Shown one piece after another: positions 34,827 to 43,268 of a stretch of 64,000 nt of DNA; position 1 is the first letter of the stretch; the number at the start of each line of letters is the position of its first letter. A program made the translations under genes and the position numbers. The DNA is from Parvibaculum sp049671045. Lineage in GTDB: Bacteria > Pseudomonadota > Alphaproteobacteria > Parvibaculales > Parvibaculaceae. Below the pieces are notes generated by a model. That model saw only the letters and a list, made by a program, of their open reading frames with translations. It did no database searches and was not told where the DNA came from. The DNA lies in NCBI RefSeq assembly GCF_049671045.1, contig NZ_JBATUH010000029.1, forward strand, positions 5,317 through 69,316, in the 5' to 3' direction.

Positions 34827-35654
34827 CTACTGGCCGAGCTCGCGCGAGCGATCGCGCGCCGCCGCCGTGGCCCGCCGCAGAAGCTGCGAAAGCCCACCTT
34901 CGCCCATGAGGATGTCGAGCGCCGCTGCCGTCGTTCCGCCGGGCGAGGTCACGTTCTTGCGAAGCGTGGCGGGCGTCTCGTCGAGCCGGTAGAGCATTTC
35001 CCCGGCGCCGGAAACGGTCGCGCGCGCAAGACGGGCCGAAAGCTCCGGGTCGAGGCCAAGCGCCTCGCCTGCCGCAGCCAGACATTCGGCAAGGTGGAAC
35101 ACATAGGCAGGGCCCGAGCCTGAAATCGCCGTCACCGCGTCGATGAGCGGCTCGCTCTCGACCCAGCCCACCTCGCCCACGGCGCCGAGAAGGCTCGCCG
35201 CCTGCTCGCGCTGCTCGGCGGTCACACGCGCATTGGCGCAGGCGACCGTGATGCCGCGCGAAACGGAAGCGGGCGTGTTCGGCATGGCGCGAACGGCGTG
35301 GAGCCCGCCGCCGAGAAGCTCCTCGAGCCGCAGAAGGCTCGTCCCGGCCGCGATCGAGATGAAAAGCGTGTCGGGCGAAACGAGCGCGCCAAGCTCCGGC
35401 AGCACGGCGGCCATGGACTGCGGCTTGATGGCGAGCACGACCACGGCTGGCTTGCGCGCCGCGATGTCGGCGATGGAAAAATTGAGCGGGATGCCGCGCT
35501 CGGCGATCAGCCGCGCGATCTCCGGCGAAGGCGCCGGATCGCGCACGAAGACCTGCCGGGGCGCAAGCCCCTGTGCGAGCCAGCCCGAAAGCAGGGCGCC
35601 GCCCATCTTGCCGGCGCCGACAAGAACGAGCGGTCGTTGCAGAACTATCGTCAT
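34827..35654 (-). CDS. proC: Pyrroline-5-carboxylate reductase
   Basis: This 275-residue enzyme makes the last step of proline synthesis, reducing pyrroline-5-carboxylate with NADPH. The N-terminal GxGxxG dinucleotide loop is LVGAGKMGGALLSGWL (residues 11-26). AVRAMPNTPASVSRGITV near residue 120 and the conserved substrate-site block DAVTAISGSGPAYVFHLAECLAAAGEALGL (about residues 164-193) are intact. The ending AALDILMGEGGLSQLLRRATAAARDRSRELG is normal. It lies between a YbjN-like gene and a TetR-like gene on the same strand. Confidence 0.95.
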   Translation of the reverse strand: MTIVLQRPLVLVGAGKMGGALLSGWLAQGLAPRQVFVRDPAPSPEIARLIAERGIPLNFSIADIAARKPAVVVLAIKPQSMAAVLPELGALVSPDTLFISIAAGTSLLRLEELLGGGLHAVRAMPNTPASVSRGITVACANARVTAEQREQAASLLGAVGEVGWVESEPLIDAVTAISGSGPAYVFHLAECLAAAGEALGLDPELSARLARATVSGAGEMLYRLDETPATLRKNVTSPGGTTAAALDILMGEGGLSQLLRRATAAARDRSRELGQ

Positions 35655-35684
35655 GCTGGAAACCGTATCACTGCAAAATGAGGC

Positions 35685-36188
35685 TCAGGCTCTGCCCCGC
35701 GTCTCGAACATCGCCGCCGCGATCGCGTCCTCGGCGCTCTTGCCCGCCCAGAGGACGAACTGGATCGCCGGGTAATAGCGCTCGCACGCCTCGACCGCCA
35801 GCCTGAGCAGCGCCTCGCATTGCTCGGGCGTCGCCGTGGCGCCGCCGCAAAGGAGCAGGCTGTTACGATAGAGAAGCGCGCCTTCCTCCGACCAGAGATC
35901 GAAATGGCCCGACCAGAGCTGCTCGTTGATGAGGCTCAGCAGATGCCTTATCTGGGGGCGCTTCTCCGCCGGCACGCGGATGTCGAGCGTGGAGGCCACA
36001 TGCAGGCCCGAGAGATCGTTGCGCCAGTTGAGCGAGATGTGATGATCGCGCCACTCGCCGGCAACGCAGATCGTCAGTTCGTCCTCATGGCTGCGCTCGA
36101 AGATCCAGTCCCGGATCGAAGCCACCTGTTCGAGCAAATCCAGGGGATTTGCGTCGAACTCGTCTGCTTCAACGAGGGAAGCGGTCAT
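35685..36188 (-). CDS. YbjN-like conserved protein
   Basis: This 167-residue cytosolic protein has an alpha/beta fold with the YbjN pattern. The N-terminal segment has the pattern LTICVAGEWRDHHISLNWRNDLSGLHVASTLDIRVPAEKRPQIRHLLSLINEQLWSGHFDLWSEEG, followed by a C-terminal helix-rich half with VEACERYYPAIQFVLWAGKS. YbjN proteins resemble type III secretion chaperones in fold, but their biochemical role is not settled. The ATG at 36188 is preferred over one four codons upstream; no clear ribosome binding site distinguishes them. proC lies 30 bases downstream. Confidence 0.8.
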   Translation of the reverse strand: MTASLVEADEFDANPLDLLEQVASIRDWIFERSHEDELTICVAGEWRDHHISLNWRNDLSGLHVASTLDIRVPAEKRPQIRHLLSLINEQLWSGHFDLWSEEGALLYRNSLLLCGGATATPEQCEALLRLAVEACERYYPAIQFVLWAGKSAEDAIAAAMFETRGRA

Positions 36189-36295
36189 TCTGTACCCCAA
36201 ATCGGCGGCCGCAAGGGCATGCCAGAACCCGTTATCAATATATTGTGGGTCCAGCTTCCTCGTCCCACCACCTGAACGTGACGCATGTGTTGAGT

Positions 36296-36320
36296 CGGCG
36301 CAACCCTTGAGGGTGCGCCG
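36296..36320. terminator. GC-rich hairpin after ubiK
   Basis: CGGCGCAACCC (36296-36306), loop TTGA, GGGTGCGCCG (36311-36320) forms a ten-pair stem with one bulged A, 49 bases beyond the ubiK stop. No T-tract follows on the minus strand. It is probably a transcript end or stabilising hairpin. Confidence 0.45.
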
Positions 36321-36368
36321 GGCGCGAAAAACTGGGGATTATTCGGCCTGTAACGGGCCTTTCAGGCG

Positions 36369-36683
36369 TTATTCGCCGTCATTCGCGCCGTCCGCCGGCT
36401 CGGCCGTCCGCGCCGCGCCCTGCCCGCGCGGCTTGCGGGCGAGTTGGGCCTCGAGCGCCTCGATGCGGAGCTTCAGCGCCTCGTTCTCCTCGCGGGCGAG
36501 CCGGGCCATGTCGCGCACCGCCTCGAAATCCTCGCGCGCGACGAGATCGAGATCGGCGACGAGCCGCTCCGCCTGCGAGCGGATGAGCGTCTCGACTTCC
36601 TGACGCACGCCCTGCGCGGCGCCGGCGGCATTGGTGAACAGCCGGGCGATCTCGTCGAGAACACGGTTTTGCGTCTGGGTCAT
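36369..36683 (-). CDS. ubiK: Ubiquinone biosynthesis accessory factor UbiK family (BMFP)
   Basis: This 104-residue protein is an all-helical coiled-coil protein (RVLDEIARLFTNAAGAAQGVRQEVETLIRSQAERLVADLDLVAREDFEAVRDMARLAREENEALKLRIEALEAQL). It is typical of the YqiC/UbiK family that assists late ubiquinone synthesis with the membrane enzyme complex. A short charged and Gly/Ala tail follows. The start at 36683 has AAGGAGAG. lgt, the membrane lipoprotein enzyme, is divergent upstream. Confidence 0.88.
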   Translation of the reverse strand: MTQTQNRVLDEIARLFTNAAGAAQGVRQEVETLIRSQAERLVADLDLVAREDFEAVRDMARLAREENEALKLRIEALEAQLARKPRGQGAARTAEPADGANDGE

Positions 36684-36829
36684 TTGGCTCTCCTTGCACC
36701 TAAGGCGCGACATTACCCCGCCCGGGGCAAAAAATCGAACGGGGCGATTTGTCTCTCTCCGGCCTGCGTCTTGACACAAGGTGCGAGGCGGCGACACTGG
36801 CGCGGGCATTCCCGCGAAGACGAGGCCAC

Positions 36830-37729
36830 ATGACCGGCATCCCCTTTCCCGACATTGATCCGGTTCTGATCCATCTCGGGCCCGTGGCCATACGCTGGTA
36901 TGCGCTGGCCTATATCGCAGGGCTCGTGCTCGGCTGGCGCTACATCCTCGCCGCCGTGGACACGCCGCGTCTCTGGGCGGGGCCCGCGCCCGTCGCCAGG
37001 CTCGAGATCGACGACGCGCTTCTCTGGGCGGCGCTCGGCGTCATCGTCGGCGGGCGGCTCGGCTATGTCCTCTTCTACAATTTCGACTACTACCTCGCGC
37101 ATCCGGGCCAGATCCTCACCGTCTGGCATGGCGGCATGAGCTTTCACGGCGGCGCCTTCGGCGTGCTCGTGGCGCTTTTCATCTTCGCGCGACGGCACGG
37201 CATAGCGCCGCTCGCGCTCATGGACCTTGCCAGCGCCGCCGCCCCCATCGGCCTCTTCTTCGGCCGCATCGCCAATTTCATCAATGCCGAGCTCTGGGGC
37301 CGCGCCACCGATCTTTCCTGGGGCGTCGTCTTCTGCAACGACATGATCGCCGCCGCCAATCGCGGCATCTGTCCGGCAGGCGCTATGCCGCGCCATCCGA
37401 GCCAGCTCTACGAAGCCGCGCTCGAAGGCATTGTGCTCTTCCTCATCCTCCGCCTGCTCACGCATCGCCTCGACGCGCTGAAGCGCCCCGGCACGATCTT
37501 CGGCGCCTTCATCGCGGGATATGGCCTCTGCCGTGTCTTCGTCGAATTCTTCCGCGAGCCCGACGCGCAGCTCGGCTATCTCCATGGCGACTGGCTCACC
37601 ATGGGCATGGTGCTTTCGATCCCGATGATCCTTGCGGGCGCGCTCATCGTCTGGAAGGCGCCCATGCTCGCCGGATGGACGACGCCGCGCTCGGCAAAAC
37701 CTTCCGCGACCGCCTCCGGGCCAAAATAG
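36830..37729 (+). CDS. lgt: Prolipoprotein diacylglyceryl transferase
   Basis: This 299-residue inner-membrane enzyme transfers a diacylglyceryl group from phosphatidylglycerol to the lipobox cysteine of prolipoproteins. About seven membrane helices are visible. The signature HGGMSFHGGAFG (about residues 102-113) and GRIANFINAELWGR (about 144-157) are intact, as are the conserved arginine in MPRHPSQLYEA and the GYGLCRVFVEFFREPDAQLG segment. The ATG at 36830 was chosen for the first-helix lead. The MidA-like gene starts one base after its stop. Confidence 0.96.
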   Translation: MTGIPFPDIDPVLIHLGPVAIRWYALAYIAGLVLGWRYILAAVDTPRLWAGPAPVARLEIDDALLWAALGVIVGGRLGYVLFYNFDYYLAHPGQILTVWHGGMSFHGGAFGVLVALFIFARRHGIAPLALMDLASAAAPIGLFFGRIANFINAELWGRATDLSWGVVFCNDMIAAANRGICPAGAMPRHPSQLYEAALEGIVLFLILRLLTHRLDALKRPGTIFGAFIAGYGLCRVFVEFFREPDAQLGYLHGDWLTMGMVLSIPMILAGALIVWKAPMLAGWTTPRSAKPSATASGPK

Positions 37730-37730
37730 G

Positions 37731-38834
37731 ATGACGCCTCTTGCCGAGCACCTCGCCCGTCTGATCCGCACGACGGGCCCGCTGCCGCTTTCCCATTACA
37801 TGGCGCTGGCGCTCGGCCATCCCGAGCACGGCTACTACATGACGCGCGACCCGCTGGGCGCGCGGGGCGATTTCATCACCGCGCCGGAAGTGAGCCAGAT
37901 GTTCGGCGAACTTCTCGGCCTCTGGATCGCCGACACATGGTTCGCGCAGGGCCGCCCCTCTCCCTTCATCCTTTGCGAGCTCGGGCCGGGGCGCGGTACG
38001 CTGATGGCGGATGCGCTGCGCGCGCTTCGCTCCGTCCCCGGCATTCTCGATGCCGCGCGCCTTCATCTCGTCGAGACGAGCCCTGCGCTCAGGGCCGAGC
38101 AGGCCGCGCGCCTGCCCCATGCGACATGGCATGAGCGTTTCGAGGGCGTGCCGCCGGGGCCCCTCTTCCTCATCGCCAACGAATTCTTCGACGCGCTTCC
38201 GATCTCGCAATTCATCCGCACCGAGCAGGGCTGGTGCGAACGCCATGTCGCCTTGCGCGAAGGAGACGGCGACGCCCCCGCCTTCATGCCCGTGCTTGCG
38301 CCCGTGCCGCTCGCATCCGATGCCGTGCTGCCGCCCGCCATGCGCGCTGCGCCGGCGGGAAGCATCGCCGAAATCTCGTCCGCCTCCACCGCCATCGCCG
38401 AGGCGATCGCCGCCCGCATCGCGGCGCCTGGCGGCGCGGCCCTCGTCATCGACTACGGCCATGCGCGGAGCGCGCCGGGCGACACGCTGCAGGCGCTCCG
38501 CGCACACCGTTTCGCCGATCCCTTCGAGGCGCCTGGCGAAGCCGACATCACCGCTCATGTCGATTTCGAGGAACTTGCCCATGCAGCAAGGCGCGGCGGC
38601 GCCGCCGCGCATGGCCCTGTCGAGCAGGGCGCCTTCCTGAAGGCGCTCGGCATCGAGGCGCGGGCGGCCGCGCTGAAATCCCGCGCGACGCCGAAACAGG
38701 CCCATGACATCGACAGCGCGCTTCGCCGGTTGACCGCGAGCGAAGAGATGGGCAGCCTCTTCAAGGTGCTTGCGCTCACACCGACTGACGCTCCCTCGCC
38801 CGCCGGTTTTCCCGAACCCCGGGAGCCTCATTGA
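37731..38834 (+). CDS. MidA/NDUFAF7-like class I methyltransferase
   Basis: This 367-residue SAM-dependent enzyme has the family opener GPLPLSHYMALALGHPEHGYYMTRDPLGARGDFITAPEVSQMFGELLGLW at about residues 18-66. It also has the SAM motif LCELGPGRGTLMADALRAL near residue 82 and the FFDALPISQF motif near residue 150. Mitochondrial NDUFAF7 methylates an arginine of a complex I subunit; bacterial homologues are assumed to do similar work but this is not shown here. It sits between lgt and pgeF in one operon. Confidence 0.9.
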   Translation: MTPLAEHLARLIRTTGPLPLSHYMALALGHPEHGYYMTRDPLGARGDFITAPEVSQMFGELLGLWIADTWFAQGRPSPFILCELGPGRGTLMADALRALRSVPGILDAARLHLVETSPALRAEQAARLPHATWHERFEGVPPGPLFLIANEFFDALPISQFIRTEQGWCERHVALREGDGDAPAFMPVLAPVPLASDAVLPPAMRAAPAGSIAEISSASTAIAEAIAARIAAPGGAALVIDYGHARSAPGDTLQALRAHRFADPFEAPGEADITAHVDFEELAHAARRGGAAAHGPVEQGAFLKALGIEARAAALKSRATPKQAHDIDSALRRLTASEEMGSLFKVLALTPTDAPSPAGFPEPREPH

Positions 38835-38844
38835 GGAACGACAC

Positions 38845-39618
38845 ATGCTCACCGCAAAGCCCCTCGACGTTCTGCCTCATGTGAGACACGGCTTCTTCAC
38901 GCGCGAGGGCGGCATCTCGACCGGCATCTATGCGACGCTGAATTGCGGCTACGGATCGAATGACGATCCGGGCGCCGTCCGGGAAAATCGCGCCCGCGTG
39001 GCGCGCGCCCTCGGCAGCGAGCCTGAAAGCCTCCTCACCGTCTATCAGGTGCATAGCGCGAGCGTGATCCGCGTCACCTCGCTCTGGGAGCACGGAAGCG
39101 CGCCGCAGGCCGATGCGATGGTGACGGACGAACCTTCGATCGCGCTCGGCATTCTCACCGCCGATTGTGCCCCCATCCTCTTTGCCGATGAAACGGCGCG
39201 CGTCATCGGCGCGGCCCATGCGGGCTGGAAGGGCGCCCTCACCGGCGTCATCGAGGCCACGGTCGAGGCCATGTCGGGGCTTGGCGCGCGCCGCTCGCGG
39301 ATCGTCGCCGCCATCGGCCCCTGCATCTCGCGCGACGCCTATGAGGTCGGGCCCGAATTCCGCGAGCGCTTCATCGAGGCCGCCCGCGCCAATGAGCGCT
39401 GGTTCATCCCCTCCTCGCGCGAAGGCCATTTCATGTTCGACCTTCCCGCCTTCGTCGCGGCGCGGCTCGAAGAGGCCGGCGTCGGCGCGGTTGCGACGCT
39501 CGGCCTTTGCACTTACGCGGACGAAAAGCGCTTCTTCTCCTATCGCCGCACCACGCACCGCGGCGAGAGCGACTACGGCCGGCAGATTTCAGCCATCGCG
39601 CTCCGGCCCGACGCCTGA
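38845..39618 (+). CDS. pgeF: Purine nucleoside phosphorylase-like multicopper-fold enzyme (PgeF/YfiH family)
   Basis: This 257-residue protein is of the DUF152/YfiH family. The characteristic segments are RHGFFTREGGISTGIYATLNCGYGSND, LTVYQVHSASV with the zinc-type histidine, ILTADCAPILFAD, AHAGWKGALTGV, AAIGPCISRDAYEVG and a final FFSYRRTTHRGESDYGRQISAI. Family members act on purine nucleosides and edit cell-wall precursors; the older laccase name is misleading. The ATG at 38845 is well placed 11 bases after the preceding gene. It is translationally near-coupled to the MidA-like gene. Confidence 0.9.
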   Translation: MLTAKPLDVLPHVRHGFFTREGGISTGIYATLNCGYGSNDDPGAVRENRARVARALGSEPESLLTVYQVHSASVIRVTSLWEHGSAPQADAMVTDEPSIALGILTADCAPILFADETARVIGAAHAGWKGALTGVIEATVEAMSGLGARRSRIVAAIGPCISRDAYEVGPEFRERFIEAARANERWFIPSSREGHFMFDLPAFVAARLEEAGVGAVATLGLCTYADEKRFFSYRRTTHRGESDYGRQISAIALRPDA

Positions 39619-39697
39619 GACGAACCGCCCCCGGAACATGCGGCGCGTGATACCCTTGTGTCATGCGAATCGCTCACTTCTCTCCGGGGCGGCGCTC

Positions 39698-40684
39698 ATG
39701 CCCATGACGAAACCGAGATCGGCAAGAACGCGAAGGCCCGGCGGCCTCGCCGCGGCCATTGCCGTTCTCGTGCTTGCGGGCTGCGCGGAGGCGACCGCGA
39801 CCGCGCCCGCATCGCAGGCGAACGACGCCCTCCAGACAAGCGAGGCCCCACGGGCGAGCAAAGCGGCGAGCGAGACGGGCGCGAAGGTGCGAATCGCCGC
39901 GCTGGGCGAAGCGGGTGCCGACAGGGCCCTGCTCCTTGGCGAGCTTCTGCGCCGCCGATCCGGCGCATGGCCCGCGGCCGAGATCGCGGGCGTGCTCGAT
40001 GCGGCCGCCCTTCCCCACGGCCTTTATGCGGTTGCCGTGCTCGACCTCAGGGATGCGCATGGCGCGCGCCTCCACCGGATCGTCGAAGACGGAAGATTTG
40101 AACGCGACGGCGCGAGCATGCTCACCGACGATGACATAGAGCGTCTTGCCGCGAGACTGGCGACGAGGCTCGCCCTCTGGCGGTCGCCCGCCTCGATCGA
40201 CTTTGCCGCCGACGAGGCGCTGGCGCGGCCGATCTTCGCGGACGCCGCCGCCACGGACCATCGCGGCGCGGACGCGCTCAGCACCGGCAGCATTGCGCGG
40301 CAGGAGGGGCCGGGCCCGAAGCTCAGTTTCGACATTGCCGTCGACCCCGCCCCCGGCGACGGGGCGGAGGCGCTGACGAAAGCGCTGGCCGGCGCCCTTG
40401 CCCGCCGCGCCCCGGAAGCGGACCGGGGCTGCGGCTGCTACCGGCTGCACGGCAAGGTTGCCATCGCCACGGCTGAGGCGGGCCGGACGGCGGTTCGCAT
40501 CGACTGGCTCGTCGCATCCGGGGACGGCAGGCCGATCGGCGAAATCACCCAGTCGAAGCTGCTTTCGCCGGAAAGCATCGCCGCACGCTGGGGCAGAATC
40601 GCGGATGAAGCCGCCGAAACAGCGGCGGAGGGGGTTCTTGCCGTCGTCCTTCCACCGGGCGGCCGGGAGGGCGGCAGAAGCTGA
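39698..40684 (+). CDS. Putative lipoprotein of unknown function
   Basis: This 328-residue protein has a basic N-terminus (MTKPRSARTRRPGG), a hydrophobic segment and the lipobox LVLAGC near residue 28, so it should be lipidated and exported. The mature region begins with an Ala/Ser/Thr-rich low-complexity stretch, followed by a domain with alternating helix and strand character and a GCGCYRLHGKVAIA segment near residue 245. I do not recognise the domain. It lies between pgeF and prs; lgt, which would lipidate it, is about 2 kb upstream. The ATG at 39698 or 39704 are both possible starts. Confidence 0.75.
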   Translation: MPMTKPRSARTRRPGGLAAAIAVLVLAGCAEATATAPASQANDALQTSEAPRASKAASETGAKVRIAALGEAGADRALLLGELLRRRSGAWPAAEIAGVLDAAALPHGLYAVAVLDLRDAHGARLHRIVEDGRFERDGASMLTDDDIERLAARLATRLALWRSPASIDFAADEALARPIFADAAATDHRGADALSTGSIARQEGPGPKLSFDIAVDPAPGDGAEALTKALAGALARRAPEADRGCGCYRLHGKVAIATAEAGRTAVRIDWLVASGDGRPIGEITQSKLLSPESIAARWGRIADEAAETAAEGVLAVVLPPGGREGGRS

Positions 40685-40825
40685 GCGAAATCGCGGCCGG
40701 AACACCGGACATATCGCCCGCCCCCGTCCGGGCGCCTGTTTACAGGCACGAAACGCCTTGTTACAACCCGCTCGCGCCGTCGCGCGGGCGTCACAATCCG
40801 TGCGGTACCAGAGGGATTTGAGACT

Positions 40826-41758
40826 ATGAAACTCGTCGCAGGCAACTCCAATCGCGCCCTCGCCGAGGCCATAGCCGCCTATCTCAACCTTCCCCTCACG
40901 AAATCCGTCGTCCGGCGCTTTGCCGACATGGAGGTCTTTGTCGAGGTTCAGGAAAATGTCCGCGGCCAGGACGTTTTCGTGATCCAGTCGACCTCCTATC
41001 CAGCGAACGACCACCTGATGGAACTGCTCATCATCGTCGATGCGCTGAAGCGCGCCTCCGCGCGCCGCATCACGGCGGTGCTGCCCTATTTCGGCTATGC
41101 GCGGCAGGACCGCAAACCCGGACCCCGCTCGCCCATCTCGGCAAAGCTCGTCGCAAATCTTCTCACCACGGCGGGCGTCAACCGCGTTCTGACGCTCGAT
41201 CTCCATGCCGGGCAGATTCAGGGCTTTTTCGACATCCCGACCGACAATCTCTTTGCCGCGCCCGTCCTCACGCGCGACATCCAGCAGCAATACAATGGCG
41301 AAGACCTGATGGTCGTCTCGCCGGATGTCGGCGGCGTCGTCCGCGCCCGCGCCATCGCCAAGCGCATCAATGCCGATCTCGCCATCGTCGACAAGCGCCG
41401 CGAGCGCGCCGGCGAATCTGAAGTCATGAACATCATCGGCGATGTGAAGGGCCGCTCCTGCATTCTGGTCGATGACATCGTCGATTCGGCGGGCACGCTC
41501 TGCAATGCCGCCGAGGCGCTGCTGAACAAGGGCGCGACCAGCGTCTCCGCATATGTGACCCATGGCGTTCTCTCCGGCGGCGCGGTCGCCCGCGTCTCCG
41601 CCTCGCGGCTCAAGGAACTGGTCATCACGGATTCGATCCAGGCGACGGAGGCGATCCGCGTCGCCCACAACATCCGCACCGTGACCATCGCCCCACTCAT
41701 CGGCGAAGCCATGCGCCGCACGGCCGAGGAACGCTCGGTCTCGAGCCTTTTCGACTGA
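40826..41758 (+). CDS. prs: Ribose-phosphate pyrophosphokinase
   Basis: This 310-residue enzyme makes PRPP from ribose 5-phosphate and ATP for nucleotide, histidine, tryptophan and NAD synthesis. The ATP-binding and flexible-loop region is YFGYARQDRKPGPRSPISAKLVANLL (about residues 91-116). LDLHAGQIQGFFDIPTDNL and the PRPP loop RSCILVDDIVDSAGTLCNAA are intact. The start at 40826 is the family start MKLVAGNSNRALAEAIA. The unit ends before the rplY promoter. Confidence 0.97.
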   Translation: MKLVAGNSNRALAEAIAAYLNLPLTKSVVRRFADMEVFVEVQENVRGQDVFVIQSTSYPANDHLMELLIIVDALKRASARRITAVLPYFGYARQDRKPGPRSPISAKLVANLLTTAGVNRVLTLDLHAGQIQGFFDIPTDNLFAAPVLTRDIQQQYNGEDLMVVSPDVGGVVRARAIAKRINADLAIVDKRRERAGESEVMNIIGDVKGRSCILVDDIVDSAGTLCNAAEALLNKGATSVSAYVTHGVLSGGAVARVSASRLKELVITDSIQATEAIRVAHNIRTVTIAPLIGEAMRRTAEERSVSSLFD

Positions 41759-41812
41759 TCCGGCAGGGCCTTCGGGCCCGTATTTCTGCCCCTCGCCCGA
41801 CCTCGCGCCGGG

Positions 41813-41841
41813 TTGAGTTTTGCCCTTTCCGGCGCTATAAA
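41813..41841 (+). promoter_or_regulatory. Sigma-70-type promoter of rplY
   Basis: TTGAGT (41813-41818), 17 bases, TATAAA (41836-41841) is one of the best promoter matches in the window, about 95 bases before the rplY start. It would give a leader of roughly 85 bases that includes two hairpins. Confidence 0.65.
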
Positions 41842-41850
41842 CCGCCCCGT

Positions 41851-41920
41851 CGGCGTCCACACCCCTGGAGGAAACGCCGCATCCGGGCCCTACGGGATCG
41901 TCCCAAGGGCCGTTTTTATT
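41851..41920 (+). promoter_or_regulatory. Two-hairpin rplY leader with terminator-like attenuator
   Basis: The leader has a first stem, CGGCGT (41851-41856) with ACGCCG (41874-41879). A second stem follows, GGCCCT (41886-41891) with AGGGCC (41906-41911), holding GGG/CCC inside. GTTTTTATT (41912-41920) then directly precedes the ribosome binding site GGAG (41921-41924). The second element has the form of a rho-independent terminator placed 15 bases before the coding start, so attenuation of rplY is likely. Confidence 0.65.
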
Positions 41921-41934
41921 GGAGAATCAATGCC

Positions 41935-42600
41935 ATGGCCGAGAAACTGACTCTCAAGGCCGAGGCGCGTCCGAAGGGCAGCAAGGGGGCTGTCCGTTCG
42001 CTCCGTCTCGCAGGCCGCGTCCCCGCCGTGATCTACGGCGACAAGAAAGCCCCCGAGCTGATTTCCGTGAACTACAAGGATCTCAATGCCCTCTATCAGA
42101 CGGGCACCCTGACGAGCCAGCTCATCGAAATCGACGTCGAAGGCCGCAAGGAGCGCGTCATTCCGCGCGACGTGCAGCGCGAGCCTGTCCGCGACTTCCT
42201 CATCCATGTCGACTTCCTGCGTCTCGCCAAGAACGCGATCATCACCGTCGACGTGCCGGTGCAGTTCATCAACCACGAAGCCTCGCCGGGCCTCAAGGCC
42301 GGCGGCGTGCTCAACGTCGTCCGCCATGAGATCGAACTCGCCTGCCCGGCAGAAGCCATTCCGGAACTCATCACGGTGGACCTCACCGGCTACGAGATGG
42401 GCTCGTCGATCCATATCTCGTCCGTGAAGCTCCCCGAAGGCGTGAAGCCGACCATCAGCGACCGCGACTTCACGGTCGCGACGATCGCGGCCCCGGCCGC
42501 GGTGCTGTCGGCAGAGCAGGCCGCTCCCGCCGAAGCCGCTGCCGCTGCCGCTGCTCCTGCCGCAGGCGCAAAGGCGCCCGCCGCTGGCGGCAAGAAGTAA
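41935..42600 (+). CDS. rplY: 50S ribosomal protein L25/general stress protein Ctc
   Basis: This 221-residue protein binds 5S rRNA in the large subunit. The N-terminal L25 domain (about residues 1-95) starts MAEKLTLKAEARPKGSKGAVRSLRLAGRVPAVIYGDKK, with the RKER-VIPRDVQREPV segment. The C-terminal TL5/Ctc domain (about 100-190) follows. The last 30 residues are a low-complexity alanine/proline tail. The long two-domain form is usual for alphaproteobacteria. It heads a rplY-pth-ychF run, and its leader looks attenuated. Confidence 0.95.
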   Translation: MAEKLTLKAEARPKGSKGAVRSLRLAGRVPAVIYGDKKAPELISVNYKDLNALYQTGTLTSQLIEIDVEGRKERVIPRDVQREPVRDFLIHVDFLRLAKNAIITVDVPVQFINHEASPGLKAGGVLNVVRHEIELACPAEAIPELITVDLTGYEMGSSIHISSVKLPEGVKPTISDRDFTVATIAAPAAVLSAEQAAPAEAAAAAAAPAAGAKAPAAGGKK

Positions 42601-42624
42601 TCCGGTCAGGCCGGGACAAGCTCG

Positions 42625-43266
42625 ATGCTGATCATCGTCGGCCTCGGCAATCCCGGCTCGAAATATGCCTTCAACCGGCACAATATCGGCTTCATGGCGG
42701 TGGATGCGATCATCCACCGCCATTCCTTTTCGCCCGAGCGCCAGCGCTTTCAGGGCCTCGTATCCGAGGGCGTGCTGAGCGGCGAGAAGGTCATCGTGCT
42801 GAAGCCGATGACCTATATGAACGAATCCGGCCGCTCCGTCGGCGAGGCCATGCGCTTCTACAAGCTGACGCCGCAGGACGTCGTCGTCTTCCATGACGAA
42901 CTCGACCTGCCGCCCGGCAAGGTCAGGATCAAGACCGGCGGCGGACATGGCGGACACAATGGCATCCGCTCGATCACGGCTCATATTGGCGAGAATTTCC
43001 GCCGTGTGCGCCTCGGCATCGGCCATCCGGGATCGAAGGAGCGCGTGCTCGGCGCCGTGCTCGGCGATTTCAGCAAGGCGGAGATGAAGTGGGTCGAACC
43101 GCTGATCGACACGATCGCGAGCGAGGCGCCGCTTCTTGCGGAAGGCCGCTTCAACAGCTTCGCCAATCGCGTGCATCTGGCTCTCAATCCCGAGCCGCCC
43201 AAAGAGAAGAAACAGCCGTCGCGGGAGAACAGGCCTGCGGACGGTCGAGAAAACGGAGATAGCTAG
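42625..43266 (+). CDS. pth: Peptidyl-tRNA hydrolase
   Basis: This 213-residue enzyme recycles peptidyl-tRNAs released early in translation. The catalytic histidine is in YAFNRHNIGFMAVD (about residue 18). The conserved KPMTYMNESGRSVGEAM, VFHDELDLPPGKVRIKTGGGHGGHNGIRSI and GIGHPGS segments are all present. The C-terminus carries a 25-residue charged extension (PKEKKQPSRENRPADGRENGDS) beyond the usual end. It is followed after two bases by ychF. Confidence 0.96.
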   Translation: MLIIVGLGNPGSKYAFNRHNIGFMAVDAIIHRHSFSPERQRFQGLVSEGVLSGEKVIVLKPMTYMNESGRSVGEAMRFYKLTPQDVVVFHDELDLPPGKVRIKTGGGHGGHNGIRSITAHIGENFRRVRLGIGHPGSKERVLGAVLGDFSKAEMKWVEPLIDTIASEAPLLAEGRFNSFANRVHLALNPEPPKEKKQPSRENRPADGRENGDS

Positions 43267-43268
43267 TC

